From positions 186,001 to 250,000 of the forward strand of contig OZ244845.1 of NCBI GenBank assembly GCA_965220775.1: a DNA stretch of 64,000 nt. The letters are read 5' to 3'. The position numbers and the translations under genes are program-made. Under the pieces are notes generated by a model. That model did no database searches. It saw only the letters and a program-made list of their open reading frames with translations, and was not told where the DNA came from. The stretch comes from G963664835 sp965220775 (lineage in GTDB: Bacteria; Chloroflexota; UBA6077; FW602-bin22; JBCLEL01). Of the stretch, positions 24,512 through 33,076 are shown in pieces. How positions within the stretch are numbered: position 1 is the stretch's first letter; each line of letters opens with the position of its first letter.

Positions 24512-26350
24512 TCAGCGTTCGCCGCTGTCTTCGTACCAGCTCGCCTGTAGCCGGAACATGCGGGCGTATTCGCCATCTTCTCTGAGCAGTGAGTCGTGAT
24601 CGCCCTCCTCCACGATCAGACCCTCGCGGAGAACGATGATCCTGTCCGCCATTCTGGCCGAGCCCAGACGATGGGATACGAGGATAGCCGTCCTGCCGGC
24701 CGACGCGCGGCTGAAATGGTTGTAAACCTCCGCCTCGGCGCGCGGATCCAACGCGGCGGTGGGTTCGTCGAGCGCGATGATCTGGGCATCGCGCAAGTAC
24801 GCTCGGGCAATTGCCAGCCGCTGCCACTGTCCAATCGACAGTTCCGCGCCGCCTTCCCACTCCTTACCGAGCGGGGTAGCGTATTTGAAGGGCAACACGC
24901 CGATGAACCCATCGGCCCCGGCCTGTGCGGCCGCTGAGACGACCCTGGGATGCACAGCGACGTGCGAACTTGGTTCTTCTGCCAGAAGCGATGGGTCAGC
25001 AAAGGCGATGTTCTCGAAAGGAGTCGTTGGATAGCGGACGAAGTCCTGGAAGATAGCGGTCGCCCGCTGGCGCCATTCGTCGGGGTCGAGATCAGCGACG
25101 TCGACCCCGTCAACCGTGATCCGGCCCTCGGTCGGCCGATAGAGTCCGAGCAATAGCCGGACTAGCGTTGTCTTGCCCGCTCCGTTCTCACCTACGAGCG
25201 CTAGGTGCTCGTTTGGCCGGATCGTCAGGTTTACGCCTGAGAGGGCCGGCCTCTGGCTTCCCGGATAAGTAAAGCCGAGGCCATCGAACTGGATGGCCTG
25301 ACGGAACGGACTGGGAGAACGCTTGGCGCCCCGACTGGGAGAGCGTTGTTCGGAGTCCAGCGCGAGAAAGTCACGCAAATGGGCGATCCTGGTCCAGTCT
25401 TCGATCAGGCCGGCCGAAGACCATCCCACCGTGTTGGTTGCATTCTGGAACCGTCTCAGCCCATAAAGCAAGGCGACGAGTTGGCCTATGCTGATCTGTC
25501 CGGTCGAGGCCAAGACGACCAGCGCGATGCCACTGATCAATATCGCGACTTGCGTAACCGATATTTCGATCATATATCCGATGGTGACCTGCCGTCGGCC
25601 GCAGTCCATCTCGACGACGTGGCGATCGAAAACACGGCGCCAGAGCCCTATGAGGTGGTCAGCGAGTCCGAATAAACGCAACTCAGGGGCAGCCTCACGG
25701 CCGGAGAGGAGATTGGACCAGTAGCCGGCCTCGCGCCTCAGGGGAGAGCTACGGTAATTGACCTGGGCGAAGTTGGCGGCCACCCATGCCTGGACGATGG
25801 AGACCACGACCGTGACAACAACCAGGAACGCGGCTAGAAGCCAGTGGGCCGCCACATAGAGAATCAAAAGGCCGACGGCGCCGACAATGGCTCCCAGGAA
25901 ACTCATAGCAAACTGCAGATTTCGAGCTACGCGACCTCTGACTGCGAGGCGACCCGTTTCAAGCTTTTGGTAGTATTCAGGACTCTCGAACGTCTCCAAG
26001 GGCACCGATACGGCTTTTTCGAATAGCTGACGGTTTATTGCCGGTTCGACCCGTTCCTGGACGACCACGGCAACGTATCTCCCAGCGGCGCCTTTGAGGC
26101 TCCGCATAGTGAAGGCGACCGCCAGCAACCCAAACCAGGGCAAGACTGCGGCCCAGGGTTGTGCCGTGGCATCCAATGTCACCACAACCGCGTCCACCAA
26201 ACCGTTGATTGCCCAAACCTCGAACGGCATCGCCAAGCCGAACAGGACGCCCTGTACCATTAGCAGGCCACTCGACAGGGGCGCGTGGGCGAAGAGAACG
26301 CCGGCTACGTAGGCGATCGCGCCGGCGCCGGCGCGCAAGTTGATTGTCAT
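24512..26350 (-). CDS. ABC exporter subunit A (TMD-NBD), unit 1
   Basis: Half-transporter of 612 residues: an N-terminal six-helix membrane domain (about residues 10-310) and a C-terminal ATPase. Walker A is GENGAGKTT, the signature is ELSIGQWQ, Walker B is IIALDEPTAALD and the switch is SHRLGS, so its ATP site elements look competent. The partner B gene starts 10 bp downstream, and together they would form a heterodimeric exporter. B is disrupted in this unit, so A either pairs with B from units 2 or 3 or is idle. Expression is probably set by the leader peptide and terminator found between 26481 and 26691. The substrate is unknown; multidrug or peptide export is usual for such pairs. Confidence 0.87.
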   Translation of the reverse strand: MTINLRAGAGAIAYVAGVLFAHAPLSSGLLMVQGVLFGLAMPFEVWAINGLVDAVVVTLDATAQPWAAVLPWFGLLAVAFTMRSLKGAAGRYVAVVVQERVEPAINRQLFEKAVSVPLETFESPEYYQKLETGRLAVRGRVARNLQFAMSFLGAIVGAVGLLILYVAAHWLLAAFLVVVTVVVSIVQAWVAANFAQVNYRSSPLRREAGYWSNLLSGREAAPELRLFGLADHLIGLWRRVFDRHVVEMDCGRRQVTIGYMIEISVTQVAILISGIALVVLASTGQISIGQLVALLYGLRRFQNATNTVGWSSAGLIEDWTRIAHLRDFLALDSEQRSPSRGAKRSPSPFRQAIQFDGLGFTYPGSQRPALSGVNLTIRPNEHLALVGENGAGKTTLVRLLLGLYRPTEGRITVDGVDVADLDPDEWRQRATAIFQDFVRYPTTPFENIAFADPSLLAEEPSSHVAVHPRVVSAAAQAGADGFIGVLPFKYATPLGKEWEGGAELSIGQWQRLAIARAYLRDAQIIALDEPTAALDPRAEAEVYNHFSRASAGRTAILVSHRLGSARMADRIIVLREGLIVEEGDHDSLLREDGEYARMFRLQASWYEDSGER

Positions 26351-26480
26351 AGCAAACTTAAAATTTCCTCGATGTGCTGGATTTAGTCGCGGCCAGACTT
26401 GAATTCACGGTCGTGGACGATCGGGTGTATCGGGAGCGAAGAAACCACGAAAGTAAGCGTCGCGCTCACGGCTCTAGAAA

Positions 26481-26510
26481 TGAAAAACGGCCACTCCGGA
26501 CGGAGCGGCC
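26481..26510 (-). terminator. Leader terminator (attenuator) of exporter unit 1
   Basis: In the minus-strand transcript GGCCGCUCC (26510-26502) pairs with GGAGUGGCC (26497-26489) around GUCC, nine pairs with one G-U, followed by GUUUUUC. It lies about 130 bp before the start of subunit A and 20 bp after the leader ORF, so it must be read through for expression. The same structure is found at units 2 (weaker) and 3. Confidence 0.75.
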
Positions 26511-26529
26511 TTTAGAGGTGCGGGACTCG

Positions 26530-26604
26530 CTAGAATCCCTTGTCTAAAGTCCTTACATCTCGGAGGCGTGAGCAGCCGGCCACGGCATGTTCTCTTTGAA
26601 TCAT
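26530..26604 (-). CDS. Leader peptide of exporter unit 1 (24 aa)
   Basis: Short ORF from ATG 26604 to TAG 26530, with a strong SD (GGAGG at 26616-26612) 7 bp upstream. The peptide begins MIQREHAVAGCSRLRDVRTL and ends after four more residues. The equivalents in units 2 and 3 keep AG(C/Y)SRLRD(V/A)R. The R-L-R triplet is the arrest motif known from macrolide-dependent leader peptides such as ErmDL. The DNA coding for it (CGCCTCC) is the exact complement of the SD segment GGAGGCG, so translation and RNA folding are linked. A regulatory role is inferred from position and threefold conservation. Confidence 0.65.
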   Translation of the reverse strand: MIQREHAVAGCSRLRDVRTLDKGF

Positions 26605-26661
26605 AAGTACGCCTCCTTTCCGTCCCAATGGCGTGATCTGCCGGCGGGGACGATTGCCGGC

Positions 26662-26691
26662 ATGGTACCGATAATGAGCGTACTATGTCAA
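26662..26691 (-). promoter_or_regulatory. Promoter of exporter unit 1
   Basis: On the minus strand TTGACA (26691-26686), an 18 bp spacer and TACCAT (26667-26662). The same -35 and spacing recur at units 2 and 3 with better -10 boxes (TAATAT, TAGTAT). Just downstream GCCGGC...GCCGGC can form a small hairpin at the 5' end of the transcript. Confidence 0.6.
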
Positions 26692-26964
26692 CAATCGAAG
26701 TCAGCCAGTCAGGAGTGTTTGATTCTCTCACATCCGTTGTCACTCAAAGGGTTGTGGTGGTCTTGCCTTCCCCCTCCCCACCCCTTCTGGATTCCGGCCT
26801 TCGCCGGAATGACGACATGCGGTTTGCGGACTATCGAAATGGCCTAGGCGGGTTGATTGTTTCGAACAACTGCATGTCGGCCTAGGAAAATACTCTAGAA
26901 GCCCTAAATATTAGAGAACAGAAAAGCCCTGGTCAGCCGGTGCTACAAGTGTCCAGATCAACGC
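26692..26964. other. Spacer between exporter units 1 and 2
   Basis: Contains no gene. It is closely similar to the spacer at 30976-31240, so the duplicated unit includes it. It holds a REP-like hairpin (26791-26810) and a stretch with CCTAGG and AATACTCTAGA conserved in both spacers. Confidence 0.5.
26791..26810. repeat. REP-like palindrome, copy 1
   Basis: ATTCCGGC / GCCGGAAT form a perfect 8 bp stem around CTTC inside the wider context TCTGGATTCCGG...GGAATGACGAC. The same element is at 31069-31088 and in a variant form at 51995-52012. It resembles the widespread GGATTCC...GGAATGACG intergenic repeat. Confidence 0.6.
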
Positions 26965-28782
26965 CTACTGATACCAGCCAGCCTGGAGCTTGAACAGCTC
27001 GGCGTACTCCCCGCCGGCCGCTATCAGCTGCGAGTGGGTGCCCTGCTCGACCACGCGGCCATCGTTCAGCACGAGGATGCGATCGGCTAGCCGGCAGGAG
27101 CCCAGCCGATGCGAGATCAACACCACGGTGCTGGCTTCGGCCATCCGAGCGAAATGATCGTACACGCCGGCCTCGGCCTTGGCGTCGAGACCTGACGCCG
27201 GCTCATCCAGAATCAGTACCTCGGCAGGCCTCAGATAGGCCCGCGCAATAGCCAGTCTCTGCCACTGGCCGACCGATAGCTCGGACCCCTCCTGGAACTC
27301 CTTGCCCAGGGGTGTTTCCAGTCCCCGTGGGAGAGACGCAGACACCTCATCGGCTCCGCTTCGCGCCGCCGCCCGTGCAATGGCCTCGGCATCGTCAAGC
27401 TTCGGCAGCCATCCAAATCCTATGTTCTCCCGGACGCTGACCTGATACCGGGTGAAGTTCTGGAACACCGCACCGATCCGGCGATACCAGTCGGCCAGTG
27501 CGATCTCTTTCAGATCGACTCCATCGACTACGATGCGACCGGACGTCGGCTGGTAGATGCCCATCAGTATCTTGGCGAGCGTCGTTTTGCCGGCTCCGTT
27601 CTCGCCGACAAGCGCAATTCTCTCGCCCGGCCTGAGGGTGATCGACACATCGGCAAGGGCCGGCCGGTCGCTTCCCGGATAGGTGAACGAAACGTTATCG
27701 AGCTCGATCCCACGTGAAATCGGTCCAGGCAGACGAGTCCCCTTGTCGAAGTCTAATCTCGGTGAGTCGATGAACTCGAAGAAGTCGCGTATGTAACGGA
27801 GATCGTTGTAGACCCTCGAGGCATCCCACACCAGGCCCCAGTAGTGTTGCTGAAAGCCGTCGATGGCGGCGAAGAAGGCCGCGGTAGCACCCAGGCTGAC
27901 GCGACCCGCAACCAGCAGAACAACCCCGAATCCGATTGTCGCCAGTGTAACCAGCGCATTGATTCCGTCGGATACAAGTGTGAGCTTGAGCTCTCGACGT
28001 TCAAGTTGCATTCGCTCATCGCGCATGCCGAGCCAGAGCTTTTCGGCCCGGTCGATCAGCCACGGGCCAAAGCCGAATAGCCTGAGCTCTGCCGCCGCCG
28101 CTCTTCCGGTAAGGATGTCGGTCAGAACCTCTAACCTTCTCTGTCTCGGGGTCTGCTTCCGCTCAACCAAGTACGCTGCGCGGTGCTGGCGCTCTCTGAT
28201 CAGCACGCCCGGCGTCGTGCCGGCAATCAGCAAGAGCGGTATGGCCCAGTGGAACTGAGCCAAATAGACCAGCAGGGACAGCAGAGCTACGACATCGGTG
28301 ATCATCGAGTGCGTGAATGAAAAGGTGCTGGAAAATCGTTGGTCCATTCCCCGAAGAGCCCTATCAAGACGATCGTGGTGCTCGGCCTGCTCGAAACCGC
28401 TAAGGGGCATTGACTGAGCTTGCCGGTAGCAATGCTCTTCGATTACTCCTCGTAATACTTCCTGAAAGTGAGCACCTACCAGGTTCTTACCCTGAGACGT
28501 CACGCCTTGAACCACACCTATCCCAGCAATTAGGCCGGCCCAAACCACGGCGTCGATCAGTGGAGCTCCAGCCTGAATCACCTCTTGCGCCGTCTCGACG
28601 AGCCGCCGGAGCGCGTGCACCTGGGCAACTACCAGCAAGCCGGCAACTGTGCTGACTAATACCAGCAGCAGGAACTTTCCCGGTTCCGCTCTCCAGATGA
28701 ACCCGAGCAGACGCGGCAGGTAGCGAAGTTGGGATCCGGGAGAACCCCTGATGTCTCCGTTTGGTGGAGTGTTGGTCGTCAT
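26965..28782 (-). CDS. ABC exporter subunit B (TMD-NBD), unit 2
   Basis: Half-transporter of 605 residues. The membrane domain occupies about residues 25-325; the ATPase has Walker A GENGAGKTT, signature ELSVGQWQ, Walker B VLILDEPASGLD and switch SHRLGS. It differs from subunit A throughout, so A and B form a heterodimer. The ATG at 28782 is chosen because AGGA lies 5 bp upstream and 10 bp after the subunit A stop; an ATG at 28857 lies inside the A gene. It is nearly identical over long stretches to the disrupted B of unit 1 and to B of unit 3. Confidence 0.87.
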   Translation of the reverse strand: MTTNTPPNGDIRGSPGSQLRYLPRLLGFIWRAEPGKFLLLVLVSTVAGLLVVAQVHALRRLVETAQEVIQAGAPLIDAVVWAGLIAGIGVVQGVTSQGKNLVGAHFQEVLRGVIEEHCYRQAQSMPLSGFEQAEHHDRLDRALRGMDQRFSSTFSFTHSMITDVVALLSLLVYLAQFHWAIPLLLIAGTTPGVLIRERQHRAAYLVERKQTPRQRRLEVLTDILTGRAAAAELRLFGFGPWLIDRAEKLWLGMRDERMQLERRELKLTLVSDGINALVTLATIGFGVVLLVAGRVSLGATAAFFAAIDGFQQHYWGLVWDASRVYNDLRYIRDFFEFIDSPRLDFDKGTRLPGPISRGIELDNVSFTYPGSDRPALADVSITLRPGERIALVGENGAGKTTLAKILMGIYQPTSGRIVVDGVDLKEIALADWYRRIGAVFQNFTRYQVSVRENIGFGWLPKLDDAEAIARAAARSGADEVSASLPRGLETPLGKEFQEGSELSVGQWQRLAIARAYLRPAEVLILDEPASGLDAKAEAGVYDHFARMAEASTVVLISHRLGSCRLADRILVLNDGRVVEQGTHSQLIAAGGEYAELFKLQAGWYQ

Positions 28783-28792
28783 ATTGTCCTGA

Positions 28793-30631
28793 TCAGCTTT
28801 CGGCGCTATCGGCGTACCAGCTCGCCTGTAGCCGGAACATGCGGGCGTATTCGCCATCTTCTCTGAGCAGTGAGTCGTGATCGCCTTCCTCCACTATCAG
28901 ACCTTCGCGGAGCACGATGATCCTGTCGGCCATTCTGGCCGAGCCGAGGCGGTGTGATATGAGGATGGCGGCCCTACCGGCCGACGCGCGGCTGAAATGA
29001 CGGTAGACCTCCGCCTCGGCACGCGGATCCAGCGCGGCGGTGGGTTCGTCGAGCGCGATGATCTGGGCATCGCGCAAGTACGCCCGGCCAATTGCCAGCC
29101 GCTGCCACTGTCCGATCGACAGTTCGACGCCGCCTTCCCACTCCTTACCGAGCGGCGTGGCGTACTTGAAGGGCAACGCGTCGATGAACTCCTCAGCGCC
29201 GGCTTGGGCGGCCGCCGAGACGACCCTGGGATGCACAGCGACTTGCGAACTTGGTTCTTCGGACAGAAGCGGTGGGTCAGCGTAGGCGATATTCTCGAAA
29301 GGTGTCGTTGGATAGCGGACGAAGTCCTGGAAGATCGCAGTCGCCCGCCGGCGCCATTCCTCGGGATCGAGATCGGCGACGTCGATCCCGTCAACCGTGA
29401 TCCGGCCCTCGGTCGGCCGATAGAGTCCTAGCAAGAGCCGGACGAGTGTGGTTTTGCCTGCCCCGTTTTCGCCCACGAGCGCTACATGCTCATCTGGTCG
29501 GATCGTCAGGTTTACGCCAGAGAGTGCAGGTCTTTCGCTTCCCGGATAAGTAAAGCTGAGGCCATCGAGCTGGACGCCCTGACGGAATCGAATAGGAGAA
29601 CGCTCAGCGCCACGAACAGGTGAGCGCTGTTCGGAGTCCAACGCAAGGAAGTCGCGTAGATGGGCGATCGTAGACCAGTCCTCGATCAGGGTGGCCGAAG
29701 ACCATCCGAATGTGTTGGTTACGCTTTCGAACCGGCTCAGTCCGTAAAGCAAGGCAACGAGTTGGCCTATGCTGATCTGTTCGGCTGAGGCCAGGATCAC
29801 CAAAGCGATGCCGCCAATCAATATCGCGACCTGCTTTACAGCTATTTGGGTCAGAAATCCAAGGGCGACCTGGCGGCGGCCGCGGTCCATCTCGGCGACG
29901 TGGCGTCTGAAGACACCGCGCCAAAGCCCTATTAGATGATCGGCCAGGCCGAAGAGGCGCAATTCGGGGCCGGTCTCACGGCTGGATAGGAGGCCGGACC
30001 AGTAGCCGGCCTCGCGGCGAAGCGGTGAGCTATGATAATTGACCTGGGCGAGTCTTGCGGCGCCCCTACCTCGGACAATCGAGGCGACCACCGCGGCAGC
30101 AACCAGAAACACCGCTAGAAGCCAGTGGGCGGCGACATAGAGAGCGAAAAGACCTACCGCGCCGGCAAAGGCCCCGATGAGCCAGGCAACACTGTCGAGA
30201 CTTCCAGCTACATGACCTCCGAGCGCCTGGCGACCTGTTTCGAGCTTTTGGTAGTACTCAGGGCGCTCGAATCTGTCCAAGGGTACCGAAGTGGCCTTCT
30301 CGAATAGCTGGCGACGTATTGACTGTTCGACCTGTTCCTGGACTACCACTCCAAGGTATTGACTCACGGCGATTTCGAGGCTTCGCATAGCGAAGACGAC
30401 CGCCAGCAACCCAAGCCAGGGCAAGATTCCAGCCCAGGGTTCTGACCCCGCACCCAATCTCTCCACAACCGCGTCCACCAAACCGTTGAGCGCCCAAACC
30501 TCGAACGGCATCGCCAGGCCGAAGACCACAGCCTGAGCGAATAGCAGGCCACTCGATACGGGCGCATGGGTGAAAAGAACGCCGGCGACGTAGGAGACCG
30601 CGCCGGCAACGGCGCGCAAATTGATAGTCAT
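28793..30631 (-). CDS. ABC exporter subunit A (TMD-NBD), unit 2
   Basis: Half-transporter of 612 residues with the same architecture as subunit A of units 1 and 3: six-helix domain, then Walker A GENGAGKTT, signature ELSIGQWQ, Walker B IIALDEPTAALD. Differences from unit 1 are concentrated in the membrane domain (for example YVAAHWLLAVFLVAAAVVAS), where substrate choice is made, while the ATPase is almost unchanged. This hints at divergence of specificity among the copies. ATG 30631 is used; a GTG one codon earlier is also possible. Downstream of its own leader peptide and (weaker) terminator. Confidence 0.87.
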   Translation of the reverse strand: MTINLRAVAGAVSYVAGVLFTHAPVSSGLLFAQAVVFGLAMPFEVWALNGLVDAVVERLGAGSEPWAGILPWLGLLAVVFAMRSLEIAVSQYLGVVVQEQVEQSIRRQLFEKATSVPLDRFERPEYYQKLETGRQALGGHVAGSLDSVAWLIGAFAGAVGLFALYVAAHWLLAVFLVAAAVVASIVRGRGAARLAQVNYHSSPLRREAGYWSGLLSSRETGPELRLFGLADHLIGLWRGVFRRHVAEMDRGRRQVALGFLTQIAVKQVAILIGGIALVILASAEQISIGQLVALLYGLSRFESVTNTFGWSSATLIEDWSTIAHLRDFLALDSEQRSPVRGAERSPIRFRQGVQLDGLSFTYPGSERPALSGVNLTIRPDEHVALVGENGAGKTTLVRLLLGLYRPTEGRITVDGIDVADLDPEEWRRRATAIFQDFVRYPTTPFENIAYADPPLLSEEPSSQVAVHPRVVSAAAQAGAEEFIDALPFKYATPLGKEWEGGVELSIGQWQRLAIGRAYLRDAQIIALDEPTAALDPRAEAEVYRHFSRASAGRAAILISHRLGSARMADRIIVLREGLIVEEGDHDSLLREDGEYARMFRLQASWYADSAES

Positions 30632-30770
30632 CACAAACTCAAGATATCCTCGATTAGCTGGATTCAGTCGTGGCCAGAATTGATTTCGCCGGTGGTCCCG
30701 GACGCCCGGTCGTACGGGAGGCGAAAAAAACCACGAAGGAAAGCTTCACGCTCGTGGCGTTTGAAAGGAA

Positions 30771-30793
30771 AAACGGCCACTCCGGACGGAGCG
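30771..30793 (-). terminator. Leader hairpin of exporter unit 2, weakened
   Basis: CGCUCC / GGAGUG pair (six pairs, one G-U) around GUCC, followed after GCC by GUUUUUCC in the minus-strand transcript. The lower GGCC arm present in units 1 and 3 is lost on the 5' side (GUUC instead), so termination should be less efficient and this unit may be partly constitutive. Confidence 0.5.
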
Positions 30794-30828
30794 AACTTCA
30801 GAGGGAGAAACTCGCTAGAGTCTCATGT

Positions 30829-30888
30829 CTAGAGCCTTGCATCCCGGAGGCGTGAGTAGCCGGCCGCGGCACATTCTCTTTCAATCAT
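30829..30888 (-). CDS. Leader peptide of exporter unit 2 (19 aa)
   Basis: ATG 30888 to TAG 30829, with GGAGG and GCGTGCTT spacing as in unit 1. The peptide starts MIERECAAAGYSRLRDARL and stops there, because one base is missing compared with units 1 and 3 after the SRLRDAR codons; the last residues of the others (TLDKGF) are lost. The SRLRD core is kept. CGGAGGCGTG upstream and CACGCCTCCG within the ORF are perfectly complementary over 10 bp. Confidence 0.6.
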   Translation of the reverse strand: MIERECAAAGYSRLRDARL

Positions 30889-30945
30889 AAGCACGCCTCC
30901 GATTTGTCCCTAAGGCATCATAGGCCGGCGGGGACGATTGCCGGC

Positions 30946-30975
30946 ATATTATCCATAACCGCCGTACTATGTCAA
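30946..30975 (-). promoter_or_regulatory. Promoter of exporter unit 2
   Basis: TTGACA (30975-30970), 18 bp spacer, TAATAT (30951-30946) on the minus strand. This is the best match to a housekeeping promoter among the three units. Confidence 0.65.
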
Positions 30976-31068
30976 CAATCTAAGTCAGCCGGTCAGGGGT
31001 TTTTGATTCTCTTACATCCGTTGTCACTCAAAGGTTGGCGGTGGTCTTGCCCTCCCCCTCCCCTCTGG

Positions 31069-31088
31069 ATTCCGGCCTGCGCCGGAAT
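31069..31088. repeat. REP-like palindrome, copy 2
   Basis: ATTCCGGC / GCCGGAAT around CTGC, in the same context as copy 1 and at the same position relative to the exporter units, so it was duplicated with them. Confidence 0.6.
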
Positions 31089-31240
31089 GACGACATGCGG
31101 TTTGCGGACTATCGAAATGGCCTAGGCGTGTTGATTGTTTCGACCAACTGCTTGTCGACCTAGGAAAATACTCTAGATGCCCTAAACATGAAAGAAAAAA
31201 AGCCCTGGTCAGCCGGTACTACACGTGTGCTGGGCAATGG

Positions 31241-33076
31241 CTATTGATACCAGCCGGCCTGGAGATTGAAAAGCTCGGCGTACTCCCCGCCGGTGGCTAT
31301 CAACTGCGAGTGGGTGCCCTGCTCTACCACCCGGCCCTCGTTCAGCACGAGGATGCGGTCGGCTAGCCGGCAGGAGCCCAGTCGATGCGAGATCAAGACC
31401 ACGGTGCTGGCTTCGGCCATCCGAGCGAAATGTTCGTAAACGCCGGCCTCGGCCTTGGCGTCGAGACCCGATGCCGGTTCGTCCAGAACCAGTATCTCGG
31501 CCGGTCTCAGATAGGCCCGCGCAATAGCCAGTCTCTGCCACTGGCCGACCGATAGCTCGGACCCTTCCTGGAATTCCTTGCCCAGGGATGTTTCCAGACC
31601 GCGTGGCAGAGACACTGCTACCTCATCGGCTCCGCTTCGCGCCGCCGCCCTAGAAATTGCTTCGGTATCTTCAAGGTTTGGCAGCCATCCGAATCCTATA
31701 TTCTCTCGGACACTAGCCTGGTACCGGGTGAAGTTCTGGAACACCGCGCCGATCCGGCGATACCAATCGGCCAAGGCTATCTCTTTCAGATCTACGCCAT
31801 CCACCACGATGCGACCGGAGGTCGGCTCATAGAGGCCCATCAATAACTTGGCGAGCGTCGTTTTGCCGGCTCCGTTCTCTCCCACAAGCGCGATCCTTTC
31901 GCCCGGCCGGAGGGTGATCGATACATCGGCCAGGGCCGGCCGTTCGCTTCCCGGATAAGTGAACGAAACTTTATCGAGCTCAATCCCTCGTGAAATCGGT
32001 CCTGGCAGATGAACTCCCTTGTCGAGGTCCAATCTCGGTGAGTCGATGAACTCGTAGAAGTCCCGTACGTAACGGAGATCGTTGTAGATAATCGAGGCAT
32101 TCCATACCAGATCCCAGTAGTTTTGCTGAAAGCCGTCGATTGCCGCGAAGAAGGCCGCTGTAGCCCCCAGGCTGACGCGGCCTGCAATCAACAGAACAAC
32201 CCCGAATCCGACTGTCGCCAGCGTAACCAACGCATTAATTCCGTCGGATACAAGCGTGAGCTTGAACTCTCGGCGTTCAAGTTGCATTCGCTCATCGCGC
32301 ATGCCGAACCAGAGCTTCTCGGCCCGGTCAATCAGCCAGGGGCCGAAGCCGAATAGCCTGAGCTCTGCCGCCGGCGCTCTTCCGGTGAGTATGTCGCCCA
32401 GAACCTCCAAGCGTCTCTGTCTCGGGGTCTGCTTGCGTTCAACCGTGTATCTTGCGCGATGCTGGCGTTCTCTGATCAGCACCCCCGGCGTCGTGCCGGC
32501 TATCAGAACTAAAGGTATGGCCCAGTGAAACTGAGCCAAATAGACGAGCAGGGACAGCACAGCGCCGACGTTGGCGATTGTCAATTGCGTGACTGAAAAG
32601 GTGCTGGAAAATCGCTGGTCCATTCCCCGAAGAGCCCTGGTAAGACGATCGTGGTGTTCGGCCCGCTCGAAACTGCTGAGTGGCATTGACTGCACCCGCC
32701 GGTAACAGCGCTCTTCGATCACTCCTCGTATTACTTCCTGAAGATGCTCACCAATGAGAATCCTGCCCGTAATCGCCAGGAACTGGACAAACCCCAACCC
32801 GGCGAACACGCCGGCCCACACCGCGGCATCAATCAGATTCGCGCCACCCTGAATCACCTCTTGCGCCGTCTCGACGAGCCGCCGCAACGCGTGCACCTCA
32901 GCAACTACCACGACACCGGAGCAGGCGTTGATGAATACCAGCAATGCGACGGTCGCTGGCGCTGTCCTCCAGATGACCGCTAGCAGGCGGGGCAGGAAGC
33001 GAAGTTGCGACCAAGGGGAATCCCTGAGGTACCCGTTTGGAGCTGAGTTGTTCGTAATCTTGTCGTGATCAGCCAT
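31241..33076 (-). CDS. ABC exporter subunit B (TMD-NBD), unit 3
   Basis: Half-transporter of 611 residues: membrane domain, Walker A GENGAGKTT, signature ELSVGQWQ, Walker B ILVLDEPASGLD, switch SHRLGS. The ATG at 33076 overlaps the subunit A stop by 8 bp (ATGGCTGA). The ATG used in units 1 and 2 is ATT here, so the start has shifted upstream. Differences from the other B subunits lie mostly in the membrane helices (for example FIGEHL-like region near residue 110 reads RILIGEHLQEVIRG). It is intact and should pair with A of the same unit. Confidence 0.86.
   Translation of the reverse strand: MADHDKITNNSAPNGYLRDSPWSQLRFLPRLLAVIWRTAPATVALLVFINACSGVVVVAEVHALRRLVETAQEVIQGGANLIDAAVWAGVFAGLGFVQFLAITGRILIGEHLQEVIRGVIEERCYRRVQSMPLSSFERAEHHDRLTRALRGMDQRFSSTFSVTQLTIANVGAVLSLLVYLAQFHWAIPLVLIAGTTPGVLIRERQHRARYTVERKQTPRQRRLEVLGDILTGRAPAAELRLFGFGPWLIDRAEKLWFGMRDERMQLERREFKLTLVSDGINALVTLATVGFGVVLLIAGRVSLGATAAFFAAIDGFQQNYWDLVWNASIIYNDLRYVRDFYEFIDSPRLDLDKGVHLPGPISRGIELDKVSFTYPGSERPALADVSITLRPGERIALVGENGAGKTTLAKLLMGLYEPTSGRIVVDGVDLKEIALADWYRRIGAVFQNFTRYQASVRENIGFGWLPNLEDTEAISRAAARSGADEVAVSLPRGLETSLGKEFQEGSELSVGQWQRLAIARAYLRPAEILVLDEPASGLDAKAEAGVYEHFARMAEASTVVLISHRLGSCRLADRILVLNEGRVVEQGTHSQLIATGGEYAELFNLQAGWYQ

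Noticed and set aside
24502..24576. Longer N-terminus (MANTPACSG...) for the exporter B subunits
   Set aside because: The extension lies wholly inside the upstream A gene, so its conservation in the three units follows from the A protein sequence; starts after or at the A stop are more likely.
26791..31088. CRISPR-like interpretation of repeated palindromes between exporter units
   Set aside because: The repeats are single REP-like hairpins carried along by the tandem duplication; there are no regularly spaced repeats with unique spacers and no cas genes.
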